A stretch of 64,000 nt of DNA from Serinus canaria (taxonomy: Eukaryota; Chordata; Aves; Passeriformes; Fringillidae). Each line of letters begins with the position of its first letter. The stretch's first letter is position 1. The notes beneath the pieces were generated by a model. That model had not been told where the DNA came from, searched no databases, and saw only the letters and a program-made list of their open reading frames with translations. Of the stretch, positions 28,701 through 43,700 are shown in pieces. The DNA lies in assembly GCF_022539315.1 (NCBI RefSeq), contig NC_066315.1, positions 100,483,990-100,547,989 on the forward strand, in the 5' to 3' direction. A program made the translations under genes and the position numbers.

Positions 28701-31700
28701 TTTGCAGTCATTAAACAAAGGATGCAAAAGACACTACACAAAACCATGAGTCACCATCAAGCTACAAGTGCTGCAAGCTTCTTTAGAGCTTCTTTGCTGA
28801 AGCTTAAGAAAAACCACATTTAAATGCATCCCTTAAATGATTTACTACGCTTTATGCTCTAAAAGTAGTAAAAATAACATATTTGCTTGCTAGCTTTAAT
28901 GCCACTTGTGCTCTCACACACTGCCAAATCACCTGTCAACATTTGCAGCAAGCAAGAGGTCCTCACACTACACACAATGAACCAGCCCAACTCTGACTGA
29001 GCTGAGGGAGACCATCAGAGCCACATTTATGACACCACAGAGCAAAATTCAGGCTGTGTTTTGCCTGCAGAAATAATTCAAGTCATTGATATATGGTGTT
29101 GTGCCACTGTCTCTGAATCACCAGGACAACTACTGCCACTCAGAAAAGAGGCAGCTGTAAAGAGCTGTGGACATGTCATCAGTCAGTCTTTTTCTGGAAA
29201 TGGAAAAGGTTAAAAAACAAACAAAAAAAATAGCTCACAACTCAGGATAATTCCTATCCAGCTTTAAACTGGGCTCAAGTAATTGAGGCCTCTTCTATTA
29301 AACAAAATTAAAAGTCCCAGAGATCAACACAATAAATTTAAAAAGGACAGAGATAAATTTTCCTGCCCTAGAAACACAGCCCTGAGACTCCCCGTTTGCT
29401 ACAATATTCCTCAGCTGGCAAAATGAAAAGCTGGCAGCCACCCAAGGTATTCAAACAAAACATTGTAATTAAAAGCTACTTAGGGCACCATGAACCAAAA
29501 TATATGCTAATAAAAACATCATTAACTAACTTGCAAGGAGACTCTTCTTAGGGGAGAGAATCTTTGCTAATAACAACACAATTATTGGGCATGTAAGTCC
29601 CAAAGTCTGCAACAATCAAAAGCTAATGGGGAAAACGTGAGATAGGAGGGGGAAAGTGACATTTGGGAAATACTGGTTGGAGGGAAAGTGACTGTGAAGA
29701 AAAAAATAAAGCGAGTTAGTTGGACAGCACACAAACACAAAGCAACCAGGTCCACAGAGAGCAATACTTAGGCACAGAAGATAGGGGGATTTTGTGAAGT
29801 GATCTACCAGTTTGTTCAAGAAAAAAGGGAAAAAAAAAAAAAAACAAGATAAAAGGATTAAGAAGCTCTCTCTCCTCTTGTAATCATGTACTGTGTGAAT
29901 TTTTCACCACAAGCCACATACCCCTCTCCAGGGTCTGTTCCTAAGAAGCACACTCAGCATTCACCCCCACTAGGGATATGACAGAAAAGCTTTTAATCCC
30001 ATTTTCTGCTGCATAATTGTCCCTCTGAAGCATTGACTCCAAGCTAGCAGTTTCCCAGAGAAAATCATGAACAGGGAAATGAAAACTCATTCAAAAGGAC
30101 AAACTCATGCACAAGGACCATGGAAGTGCCACTCCTGTTGTTTCTGCCTGCCTGCTCCACCATGCTTAAGCTTTGACTTTAACTTTCATGGCATAAGTGA
30201 GGCCTCAGTTAAATCTCAGCCAGGGCTCTTCTGCTCTGAAGGCTCCACATCAGCACAGAGACACAGCTGGCACATCTGGGGAAGCACAGGGCACGCCCAA
30301 CCCCAGAATCAGCACAAGTCTTGCATTTAGGAGAGCGAAGTCAGAAAAAGCAGGGAGCCCTAAACACTGCTCTCAGCAGTACAGACTGACAAAACTGCCA
30401 GGCTTCAGCAGTGGGACAAAAATCAAAACCTCAACAAAAATTTCAAAGAACAAGGGAAGGACAATTCTCAAAGCAGAAACATTGAGAAGACATTTATTAG
30501 TACGCGGTGAAAACAGCAAGAGGCCCCTATGATGGGATAGGCTGGAAATGTTGGGTCATCATTGTTGGTCAGAGGATAATCAGAAAAAAATTAACAGGGG
30601 GAGATATTTGTCCTTGAATCAGAAGGAGCAATACAAAACAAAGCAACCAAAAAACCCTGGTTAAAGCAAGTAAGATATTGAGAATCATCATGTGCTTAGC
30701 TGCACTTTAGAACAGGAATATTCTAGGACAGGGAATGACCCAGACCAGTATGGACCACACCTTGGGAAACTTGTCTGCCTCCATAGCTTTCACTCAACAC
30801 CAATGAACTTTGTTTACTGTATCACAACACCTTCCTAGTCCTAGTGAAGGATTGGGAATACACTGTACAAAGACACAACAAATAGATGGTCCCTGGACTA
30901 ATTTATTATTACTAATTAATGAAAACCTTTAACATGCCATATCTGTAATAAATTCTAAGCAATCTAGCAAAGTTTGTGGTGCTCACTAGAGTTACACACA
31001 CACACACACACACTCACAAAAAAAGGAAAGCAGATGTTTGAAAAATGATGAGCTAAAAAAAAATTGAGAGGAAACATAAGAGACTAGTTGGGAAGGATGA
31101 ATTTTGTGTCCAAGAGTCAGAGCTCAGTCACGGATTTCCTGCCTCAAAGGAGGCATCATTTGTTTCAGTAAATATGTAAATATGCATATTACTATTCACC
31201 TAATTTTAGAGGGATTTGAGAGTCCTTAGACTATGTAGGAAAATAGGTAAATCTTGATATAAGTATTAATCCAACTGAGTTTTGTGTGTAAAGTGCAAAA
31301 AAGAAAAGAAAAAGCAAGGAGAGCAGGTCAGTGGATGGAAAAGAGAGAGAATAAGCAAGGAAACTGAAACCATGGGAAAGAAAACTGTACTTTTGCTAGC
31401 TCTTGCAATAATTAGTCAGTTATCAGCTCCAGACCATGCAGAAATGGAACAAACAAGATTCAAGGGAAGGAATTAGGCTTCAAATATGTTTTTCAAGGTC
31501 CATTTTCCCATGACAAATAACTTACTGAATTGTTATGAGCCAACAGATTTCATCAGAGTCACCTTATCACACACTGCGCATTATAAATAAAAGCAAAAGC
31601 ATTTCCTGCAATTAAGAGTAAAAACCTTCTTTGCCCAAAATTCACATCCAAGGTATGGAGAATACAGTAGGATGTATCTGGACTGACATCCAGTCTGTAT

Positions 31701-34700
31701 AAGCATCTCATTTTGTCCCAACCTAATGTGAGCATAGCTACAATTTCCTATACACTGTGCCATTTCACAAGTCTGATGTTCTATAAGTGTGCATAGGTTT
31801 TTCCATTTCTCAAGACAAACGTGGACATACATTAGGAGAAACCTACAGCTCTACCTACTAGAGTCTAGTACTGCATACTACTGTCACTGAGGCTATTAAA
31901 AGAAAAAAAATTATCAGCCAGACTTATATACAGTTCAGATGAACTAATGCCCAAAAATCCATTATGGTTTGGTTTTGCTTTTTTGTTTTGAAAAGTCAAA
32001 GGAAAAGCTGCTCGATCTGAGCAATTCATTTCATACACTTGAAAAAAATGAAGACAAAACCCCAACCTGGTTTGGGTTGCTGGTGGTAATTTCCTATAAT
32101 ATAAATAATAGCAGCAGACACAAGCCATGCCCATATTCACTGTCCCAATCCAAGACAACCCCAGAGTCACCACCTAAGTTCAGACCACCCCAGCCCATGG
32201 GCTGCAAGTCAAAGCCTTTCCAATGCCTATGAGAGCTGCCACACAGAAACCTGATGAAACTAGAGGGGAACTGGATGTTGCTGAGGCACTGCTCAAGCTG
32301 TCTTGGGGAAGGTGGCTGATATCTCACACCATGGTTTGGGGCTTTTTTAGGTAAGTGGTATGTTCGCATTTTCATCATCCACGGAAAGAGAACCTACTTG
32401 GTGCCTGCTGACCACCTGCATTGCAGAGCCTTGCAAAGCTTCAGGAGGCTGATACTTACACAGTCTTCTGAAGATGAAAGGTTTAGAAAAAGTACATCCA
32501 CACATTAAGAGAGAGCAGGATAATGAAAGCATTCTGCAAACTAATACTCACCCTTTCCTGGCCAGCTGTGTCCCAGATCAGAAATTTATGAAGCTCATTC
32601 CCACATGGCACAGTTTTAGTCATGAAGGATGCTCTGGAAATAAGGAAGACAGAAATTTGTAACATAATTGACACTCTGAATATGTAACTTGCAAACCTTA
32701 GTGAGTTCTTCTGGATTAGACTGCATTTGGGGTAACTCCAAAACCTTGATAAAATACCTGCAGAAGTCTCTCTTTTCCTAGATAGGACACATGCTACTTA
32801 TAGATGTATTTTTTTAAAGAAGGGAAAAGCCTCTGAAGTTCAGAGGGCATTTGTTCATGGGTCCAGGAACACAAATGCTCCTGCCATTCACACGTGGCTT
32901 CTGCTGCTTGTTAACTCCATCTTCTTGGTGGTACAGACCTGAGAGAAAGGCAACAGACAACATCATGTGCCACTTTTCACTTTAACATATGAGACTAGAT
33001 CACCAGGGAACAGAGAAGTCACCTGCTGGAGTGCCCATGGTAAACAAATGCAAGAAAGTTGTTCTCCTTTTCAACTGGGATGAAGAAACCTTCGTAGTGT
33101 CTTTTATTTTCCATAGGAAATGAGATAGGTCTATATTTTCAAAGTTTTTTCTTTTAGGAAAGAAGGTTACAAATTTATAGGCATTTTCTGTATTACAGCA
33201 GTTCATTTGAAAGCTGGTAGGAAAGGCTGCCAATTTCTGGCAGATTTCTATTTTCCCCATCCTATCTGGGTACTGCTGAACCATTTTTGTTGTGGTAACA
33301 TTTTTCCTGGCTCATAAAGATGCATTTGATAGAATGCATGGTCGTTACAAAAGCACCAAATGACATCAAATGACATATGACTGAACAAAACACTTCCTGA
33401 GAATGATATACCAGAGCTCTCCTCTCCAGCCATCTGCAAATTGCTTGAATTTAACAATGCTGCATTGTTTATGAAAATACTAAGTAAGTAAAAAAAAATG
33501 GCCACATTTCTTTGGTTGTTTTCAAAGTGTGTTCACTCAGTTGTCACTCTCCCTCTCAAACCAACAAGCAACACTTCACAGCTTCAAAAATGGGAACTTT
33601 ATAGATCCACAGTGGCTACTGATGATTGCAAGTATTATATATTTCAAACAGTTGAATAATTTGGAAGGAAAATACCCTTATCTGTGCAGACAAATAATAT
33701 CACCTGTGTGAAGCCAGTGTTCACATTTTAATCTCCCAATGGAAAAAAAAATCCCTTTAGTTTTCATAATTATGGTAACAGAGGAAAATTGTTTTCTAAA
33801 TTGAGCAGAAGGCATTTACTTAGCAACAACAACTACTTGGGGAAAAAGGCTGCTAACAGTTCAGAAGTAAAAAAAACCCTACTCAAATTGCCATCAACTC
33901 TTTCACTGCAAACAAGTGTCCTTCAGCCAGTCCTTATTCATGACATGCTTCCTTTCTCTCTGTCCATTTTTCTCTATTCATCTCATTCAGGAATCCAAAA
34001 TTGTCCTGGAACTTCTACGTGCAGCTTCCAGCTGAGATTCCTCCATGCATTAAAAGGCAGACCTTCAGAAGGTACTGCCCAACCCTCTGAACAACACACA
34101 GCAATCAATACCGATCTTTCACAGACAACTTAAAACACCTCTGGCACACATGCCAGATGAGTCCTTTCCCCCCTAGTTACTTCTTACATTCCATAATAGT
34201 TTCCTTTCCCATAAGAGATCCATAACTTCAAAAATTTTCCAGGTCACATTTGACTTGGAAAATCTGTCCCTAAGGTATTAAAGGAAAAAAAAAAATCTGA
34301 ATTAAAATCTACTACAGGATTATTAGGATTCTGATGGTCTGATACATGGAAGCTTAGTAGTTTTTAAAGAAGTTATATAAATTAATTATACTTGGTTTGA
34401 ATTGCATGGTTCTTATTTTAAGAAAGGAAAATGTGACACATCCTAAACTTCAATAAAAGCACAGGCACTGTCCATGTTCCAGCCCAGCCTACCAGGACAC
34501 TCAGCTAAGCTACTTTGAGGGCTTCCCATGGTCTTCCTGCCATTACTCAGCCATGGGATGACCTGATCATTGTCACAGCCTCTTGGGTTGTGGGGTTTTG
34601 GTTTTTGCCTTGTCAAGAGCTTCCCACTTCAGACTGTTTTTGGCTGTAGGACCTTAGGACTTAAATCACTCAAGGGTCAGATCTGAAACCTCACTGACCA

Positions 34701-37700
34701 GTAAAAACCAAAGTGATATTTTGTGAGGTACTTACCCAATAGTAGGACTAATATTATGATCAAAGTGGTCCTGGACAAACCGACAAACGATGCTCGATTT
34801 CCCAACCCCGGTATCCTGAAAATCAAAGAAAGCATGGCAGTGAGTCAATGAAGTCACACCCACGAGACCCCAGATGTCAATACTTCACTTGATTTCTTTT
34901 TGAGAATTAATATTTGACTCTTTGTTCTTGTCCTGGGGCAAGCACGGCACATTACGCATTTCAGAAGAAAAGTGAGGACATGGCTCATCCTTTTCAAACA
35001 TCAGCATTGTGAGTGAATCTCCCTGGCCCTCTTCCCAGGACTCCCTTCTCTCCAAGCCCTCTAATTTATTGGGTGGATTTTATATTCCTGTTGCAAGGAC
35101 TGCAGTCCATCCAGCAGAGCCATTTACTTGTACAAGCAAACCCTGTGCTTTCCAACACACGGCGCATTACACAGCACAGCCAGAGGAACAATTTCATTCA
35201 GGCCTGTTGCACAGCCAGCCCAAGCAAGCTTCCAAAACAGACTAATAACACCAACATTTTAGCACACTGATACCACTGAGTTAGTGAAAATAACCTTTTC
35301 ATGGCAAGACAAACTAGCCCACTCAGTGGAAACTCTGCAGAGGCTTTGGTGAAAAGGTGGGAATGCAAAGATCTGGATCCCCAGAGATGTGCTGCTCTCC
35401 CTGTGCATGCCATGCTAGAGGACTGCAGTGCATTGCTTTAAAGGCCACACAGCTTACTTTCTACTCTGCAACACTGCAGGCTGATTCCATTTGCAGGAAA
35501 AGGCTTTTATTTTTTTTCTTTCAACATACCCAATCAGTTGGGAAAAATAACAGCAGTACAATACTGAAATAAGATTCAAAACAACCTGAAGTGGCAGGAG
35601 AAAATTTGAAATTATGCAGAAATATTATTTGGGCACGTAAGATATAAACAGCTTCCATAAAATGCAACATTTTTCAGTCCGTCTGTTTTTGCCCAAAGCC
35701 TTGCATGGTAGGTAGAACTTCAATTATACAGGGAATTATCAAGGAAGAGGAGTAACATTATCTCTGTGTCTTCCACAGAATTGCAAAGAGCCTCCTTAGA
35801 GACAAAAAGGATGCCAGGAAATCAATACTGACCTTTCCCAGACATTAACAGTGACAGCCCAGGGTCCAATCTAACTCATTAAACAGTCAATGGAAAGTTT
35901 TCTATTAATTTCATTGAAGTGATTGCAGAACTACCAGATTGTACCTGGTAGCTCCATTTGTATCCACATTTTAGGATGACTAATTTACACAACACTCTTG
36001 AAAAATGCCGAGATAAGACAATAAGAGTTTTTAACAGCAAAATGCACATAACTATATATTAAAAAAATTGAAAAGCAGCTTTTGCCCACACATAACTACA
36101 TATTAAAAATAGCACTTCTGCCTCTCCTTTAATCACTTTTGCAATATGTTATCTTCTTTTTGAGTAAGAAAGAGAAAGAATGCCTCTATTTACATTTCCT
36201 TCCACCACCATGCTTACACAAAACTGTATTGTCACACCCGTCTTTAGGGACAGCATTTATTAGAAAACCATCATTTAAACTCTCATATTTAATTCAAAGC
36301 TGTCCTTAGTCAGCTTAAAAGCCATAATAAATGCTCATGTTACACAGCCAGTTGTTTATCTACTCTGTTCAATCAATAGGAAAAAGAGATCAAAGAGAGA
36401 AGCAGTGTTTAAAAACAGCCCTGTAGGCTTTGATCAATAGCAGTAACACATCCTGTTACTATTCCCAAATTTTGCCTTCATTATCGATTCCAGCTGACAT
36501 CGCTGTATAATTACTACACCAGGATGGCAGAACACACTAAAAAATAATAAAATTAAAAAACCCTCTGCCCTGAAATTGAGAATCTAATTATTTTTCCAGA
36601 TTTTAAATGCTGTAGAGAAACTAGAATTACCACCCACTGGTTGCAAAGAATTGCATTTCTCCCTTGTGGGGACAGAGTTTCTGCCACAGTGTTAGAAACT
36701 AGACACTGACTCTGGTGACCCGACAATGCTTCAGATTCACCTGCTTCCTCCAGCTCCCCTGACAAGTCACTCAGAATGGCAACTGCAATTACAAGAGGAG
36801 CCAGGGTCTCTGGCAGGGACGTGACATCCACAAGCATGGATTAAAGCTTAGCTCATTTTCCTGGAACCTCTTCATCTTTCAGTTCGTGGCTCTTACTAAT
36901 GTTTCATGATAACGTTAAAAGGACCTTTCAAAGTTTCTACTGCTTTCACATCTCACAGTGAGCTCAGTCAAACTTAGGCATATGCCAGGCACACCAACAG
37001 CCCTCCAGAAGCTTCAAGGCGTTCTCACACTTTGCCCCTGGGATTGCTTGCACTACTAAGAGGGCTAAAGATCCCCCTCGAGTAACTGGAGTGAAACCAA
37101 TGGACTTGGACCACGAGTGAACCTGTTTCTAGGACGAGCACTGCTGCAGCCAGTGGCTGGTGCTTTCCAGGAGCCAGGCACTTTATTGCACCAGGGGGGT
37201 TCAGTTGAAACAAGCACTCCCAGCTTCCCTTTTGTTGCCTGCAGGATGCAAACCACCATCTACCAGAGTATAATTAGAGCACAGAGGGGAAGGAAGTAAA
37301 ATAGAAAAAGCTTCCTACTTAAGGCAGTGATAATCCATCATGGGATTTAAAACTACTTCAACAGTGTTCAGTCCATGTTACTGAAAACAGTACTGACACC
37401 CATCAGTCAAGATATTCACCTGCCTGAAAGCAAAGCAAATCATGGCATGTGAACATCATACAACATCATGAAAACAGCTACAGAGACCTTAACTTTTACC
37501 GACAACAGGGAACTATCTTTGAAGTCTCTCACAAAAGGCAAGAAAAGCATAGTTGTTGCTTCAAAGAAGAAGAAAAAAACTTTTTTTTCTCAGCAGTGCA
37601 TTGATACTGAACCTCCTTGCTAAGGCTGTATAAACCTTTCCTGCAACCATCTGCTTTGTACTTTACTATATGGTCTTTCTCTACACAAAACTATTTTTCT

Positions 37701-40700
37701 AACATCTGATGGGGATGATCTGCCTTGTTTTGTTCTTTTTTCTTCAAAGGATTATAGCAGATTTATCAAGCAACTCGCCTGGGTAACATTCAGGCATACA
37801 GAAGATTTATTTTTCCAGTCCTCTAATCTGTTTTTCTGTTTTGTTTTCCACCTTCTAATCTGTTTTCCTGTTTTGTTTTACCTGATGTTGGTGTACATAT
37901 AACATCAAACATACACAAAGGTATAACATCTTGGCTTGTGCAAAAGGCCACGGCGGCACTGAGCAGAGTGCATTGGATAAGTTTCAGAAACTGAGAACAT
38001 GCCCTCGGGAGTTACGTTGCACTTCAAGGAACAGATCCTGCAATTCTTTGGAAAAGTCCTCATTCACAGGAAACCCAAAGGCTTCAGCACTACAGTCATT
38101 GACTCATCACGATCAAGAGCATACCAGCCCAGGAAAGAAGTGGCAAGAAATGAGTTAATATAAAATAATTATTGCGAATCAAGGTGTTCACGAATGGCTC
38201 AAGGAACCAACTACAGGTTTCCCTTTATTCTTTTTCTTCTGCATAAGCCTCCTAGCACACTTACAAAATATTAGTTATAAACCACACTGTAGCAAGATAA
38301 GCAAAGTGGGTGGGGTAGGGAGGAAGGAAAGAAGCAGAAATGTAATTCACACTCAGTGAGCCACTATTCGCTTGCCAGAAAAAGTAGCTCCAGCTTCAGA
38401 ATGTCCTCTGGTCAGCAAAATGGATTCAAAAATGTGAAACTGTATCAGATGTTTCTGATAAATACAAGGAACCAATGTAAGCACAACTAATTCCAGATTT
38501 TTACCCTTTAACCCCAGAAAACACATCCTCTGTTCTTCCAAAATCCCTTACAAGCAGATTTAGGTGTGAGGATTTTAATAGCACCAGAATGGAGAGCAGA
38601 ATGGCACAGAAAACAGTGGCATTCCACCCACACTCCTGCTCCCAGGGAACCACCCCACTTGGCTCTCCTTGGCTCTCACTGCTGTAAAGGAGATGAGACC
38701 GTATTTCAAGCTAGCAGCATTACAGGATGCTGGCAACTCATTTGCAAGCAAGCAACAACTGAGCTGCTTCTGGCTGATTTGCAGCAGCTTACAGGGAGAT
38801 AAAAAAAAAGAAAGCAGGAAAAAATATGAGCAGTATATAAAAAAAGAAAACAGTTTTCCCATTACAAATAGGCATTTGGAATATTCCTCTGTCTATTGTT
38901 CCAAACACATTTATCCCAGCAGAAAAAGCTAATGCACAGAAATTGAGTACTTTAATTTAAATCTGGATGTCTCATTTATATCTTTGCACATAGGGCTTGG
39001 TCCTCCAAGCACTTTCCAAACTGGAGGAAGCTATAGTATCCTGTAAACACATCCCTGATTAGGCTGTTAGTCTGTAGCCTTGATATCATAATAGCTTTTA
39101 ACAGATTGAGGGTCAAGCCCTATTGTGCTGAGTAAACTAATCTCTTAAGATAATTTTTTTTTTTTACATCTGAAATGGAATAAATGTTGGATTCACAAAA
39201 AAAATCCACACATATCATGACTGATGACTAAAGACCAGCCCTATAATCATGCACACTGCTGCAAGAGCTTTTTTAGTCTCGACTGTGCAGAGTCTTTCTC
39301 TGCTATGTTAACACATAGGGCTTCCTAAGTGTGTGTAAAATTAGATAAACCATACAAAATCCTTAATGACTCTAGGATTTTGAAAATACAAACAAAACAA
39401 GAACACTAGGCAGCACTTCACACGAGGAAATGGGCACCCTAAGAATGAACCCACTGAAGAAACTGCCTTCTGTCCTTCTACTTGCAAAGTAAGGACAAAA
39501 AAAGAAAAAAAAAGAACATCTGGCTTGTAACCACCACAGATCTCATGACTGACTTCCCATTTCAGCTTTAAAGGAAGGTTGAGACACCCTGGAGACAGGC
39601 ACCACAAAAATCTGCATTAAGAAGCAATGGAAAACTGACCTCTCTATAAACAGGGATCCCACACACAGCTCCTTCGGAAGGAAGTTTTCTCATCAACTTG
39701 GACAAAGCCAGGATTCAATCAAATTTACAATGTGAATTTGTAAAAATGTTTAAAAATCAAAAATGCCTGTCCCTTCAAAACATTCCTCACAATAACTAAG
39801 AGTCACTGAGACATCAGCTATAGGCCAGGTCTCATTAAATCTGACAGGGTTTAACATGAGTTAGTCTTACAGATCAAAAGAAGAATGAGCCCTAGCAACC
39901 TGGAGGGTATAAATACTAAGTGCTCAAAAATCCCCAGGCAAAGAAGATGTTATTTCAGTAACAATATGAAAAACATTTGGACCTGACAAGTCTTTATCCT
40001 TTCCCACATGCCAGAAGCTGATCCCACAGCTCATGTGGCTTTCATCAAATTCAGCAGGACTTCCCTGCACCTCACAGCAGGAATACATCTGCTCCTCAGA
40101 GCCCATTTGTGCCAGGCTCCCCAAAAGCTGAGCAGCCAACCACCCTAACTTGAGCAAAGGCACCACAAGCATTTGGTGGCTGAACCCTTCCTCTGAGGAT
40201 CCCTGATCAAGAGAAAAGAGCACAACCAATGCAGTCAGGGTTAATTTAGGGTAACCCCCAGGAAGCCTCTCATGGCAAAGCTTTTTCATCAGGTATGGAG
40301 CTGTAATTACAAAGCTGCTCACACTGATGGAACTCAGGGTTTCAGCCAGAGAGCAGTACCAGAGGCTACCAGCAAGCTGTTCTGAAGCTTTCTCCAGACT
40401 GGTTAGCATCAAGGAGTGCAATTAAGTGCATGCACCAGAAACATCTGTGGTCAAATTTGTCTTTAACAATTCTTTCAGTGTACCATCCAGTGAGATAACA
40501 GCACCTTCTGTCTACCTTCAGAGAGAAAAAAAAAAAAAGCCAAAATCAAAACAAAATAAAAAACAACAACAACAAAAAAACCCAGGCTTGATGAAATACA
40601 CAGAACTGGGGTGCAGTCAAAAAGCTGTCCCACTCTTCTGGGTGGGAAGGAGAGGATCTGCTCAGAGAGGAAGCTGGCTGCTCCTCATTGTTAAGAGAAA

Positions 40701-43700
40701 CAATTCCTGGCTCCCAGTTACATATTCACACCACCAGACACTCTTGGCTGATTCATCCCTAACTGAAAATAACAGAGGAGCCAGTTTATGCTCAAGATTT
40801 CCCAAGTTAAATTCCACTTTTGTAACACTGATTTGATTCCTGCCAGTGCTGGTGCAGAGAAGGAGAGGTCCTTGTCTTGTTCCAAGCAGAGCTTTCACTG
40901 TTGAAGCATTAAAAATGTACAGATGAAAACACTTGAATTGGTATGAAGTTACCAAAAAGGAGAAAACCGTCCTTTATTAACAATGTATTTAGTGTTTTAT
41001 ATACCAAAAACAGGCAGTGAAAACCTTTGCGACTGGCCAGGCAAACCTGAGGTAGAAAGACAGAATTTAAACTTTAGGGGAAGAAAAATGATCACTGAGT
41101 CACAAAAAAAATACAAATGCAGAGAGACCATTCATTCCAGTAGCTCGGTAAAGCACAGCTGGTTTTGACTTGGCAAATCAGCTTCTGCACATTTGAACAG
41201 CTCTTCTTTCCACTGCCAGAATTGGCCACGCTTTCGTTTTTGATTTACAGTTGAATCACCCTGGCCCATTCCCATTACCCTCAGCAGGACTTTGATGGAA
41301 TCTGAAAATTCACAGCAGTGTAATCGCATCTCAGAGCTGCTAAATGGTTTGCATTTCATTAGCTATCATCAAACAAATTGCAAGGCCTGGGCTGTAAAGT
41401 ATCACTGGGCTTTAGCAGAAATGTAAGCTCAGCTCTGGTCAAGCCTGGTGTCCAGGAGGAATGCCACTCCTCGGGCACGGTCTGGCATGCAGCACTGAGA
41501 CACTCAACCTGCATTTTGAATGCTTTCAGGGTTGCCAGTTCTTAACCCAAAGGCATGTGACACAGTAAGGCTGAGCACAGGATTATGGCTCTCTTCTAAA
41601 TTCCAGCGGAGGTAAAAAAGCAACAAGCTGAAAAATAAATTAAAGCTTTGCAATTTGCAGCCTGCCTTAGTCTTCTGTGCCCGCCTTCAACATTTTAATC
41701 ATTACTCTGCTGATGAAATGCAGGTAGCATTGCAATACTTTCCATGTCTTACTAATCCACTTACAGCTGCTCTGGAAGGCTGTGACAGGCAGCTTGAAGA
41801 GCATCTGAAACCGCCTTTGGATTTTTATCAACTCTATGAGCATACAAGGAAGAGTTATGCACAACAGATTCCTGATCGCAGTTTCCAAGGGCAGTATTTT
41901 AATCCAAGAATTACTCTGCCCAATAAACTTTTTGCTATCCTTAAACCCATCCTTCACCCTTCCCTGTGTTTGGGTATCACTTTCAGTTGTCTGAAAACAC
42001 TGCTGTTAGGAAAAATACCTTGCAGGAGACCAAGGTTCAGAGACACCCCTGGGACTGAACTGAATCTGCCAAATGTCAGGCTTGTCCCAGGGAAAATGAA
42101 GCCATGCACTCTGGAGTGGTGTCTAGGAAGAAGAAGAAGGAAAAAAAAAAAAAAAAAAGCTTCCTGCCTTTATTCAGTTTTTCCATCTGCAAGATGTATC
42201 AAGTGGGCAAAGCTATCACTGCATAACTGCACAGATGAAAATACAAGAGCAGCTCTTAGACTCACACGCTGGCCCTCAACTGCTTCACCAAGACAAAACT
42301 GCCTGAGGCTTCAGCCTGAACCAAAGGGATGCAGGTTGCAGGTACAGGTGCTCAGAAGCCTCAATTCCATGGTCAAAATACAGGCATCTCATCCAGGACA
42401 CTAATGACTTCAGTAAATTCCAAATTAAAATTTTGCAGCTGTATACCACCAGTGATCTTCAAGGAATTTCTGCAAAGATCTGGGAGATACTCATCTGCAA
42501 AGCAAATTTTTGAAGGGGAAGAACTAGGACCAGAGTTGGCTCCCAGAAGTGTAATTTTGCTGTCATGCACTTTCCTGAGTGAAGGGTACTTGCCAAATGA
42601 ACAACACTCACACTGAATGTTGGAACCCAGCTGCCCACGATCCCCCCACAAACACATGGATCTCACTGCAACTCTGTTTTGAGAGGGAGGATGGCCACCA
42701 CTGGCCTTCTCTGGTGGGTTTACCCTGGCTGGATTCTGCAGTGTCTCACTTCAGTAGGAATCAACACAGTTCTTCTGATCCTCTGTCCCTGTGTGAACTT
42801 CACACAAAAATCCCTATTTGCATTTCCCTTTGTTGGATTCCCTTCTTTAAACTCATAATATATGATAATAAAGGCGTCTTTTAAGTCAGTTGGTACATTA
42901 CTCTCACTAAGTTAGGATGACCTATGCCAACTTCCACACAGTAAAAAACCCTACACATCATTTCTAATTCCTTTCTGGCCAACATTGCTGTTGCAGAGCA
43001 AAAATTAGCTACAGAATCAGACTTTTTCCTGTGGAGCACATTAGATTTATATTAATTCCCTCTACACACAAAAGTGCAGCACTCTTTCTACCCACAATCA
43101 GGTCAGTCCTGTTATATCAGCATGCAATCCCTCCTCCTAGTGCTGCAAGGACTGCATTTGGCACAGTAATTCTTGGCTCTATTGTTCTCAGCTCACTAGC
43201 TGCTATATGAAAATACTTATTTGGTTTTGCCTTGCAACAGCATTATGGGGATGTAAAACAGTGCTAGTTCTAAAGCATTCAGACAGTACAGTAACAAAGA
43301 GCTATTTGAGTTCTTTAAGAGGTAGTCAGGAACTGAGTTTATTTGTTTGGTATTTATCTGCATCTTCAATACCACCTGTACGTTTCTACTGGCTGTTTTA
43401 AAACAGAAAAACATTTGCCAGTCAGGGCTTAATGTATCTGGCCTCCTGTGGTGGGCTGATGCTGCTTGGAAATCAGGTGCCCACCAAAGTCATCCTAGCA
43501 CTCCCTCAGCTGGGCAAGGGAGAAAAATATAACAAAAAACCTATGGGTTGAAGTAAGGACAGGGAGAGATCACTCACCAACTACTGCCATGGGCAAAACA
43601 GACTTGAAATGGGGAAATTAATTTAATTTATTGCCAATCAAATCAAAGAAGGATGATGAAAAAAACTAAATCTTAAAACACCTCCCCTACACCCTTCCCT

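Larger units (their letters stand above)
22489..32551 (-). other. RAB31: RAB31 intron 3
   Basis: A 10-kb intron with an old CR1-like piece near 23934-24370, an (AC)n run near 30994, poly-A near 29829-29844 and AT-alternating sequence near 28525-28548. The region 27800-28330 is somewhat richer in GC but has no convincing gene. Confidence 0.9.

Noticed and set aside
39924..40421. A 165-codon minus-strand open frame
   Set aside because: I could not match it to CR1, the LTR family or any protein. It has ordinary intronic composition and is best treated as chance.
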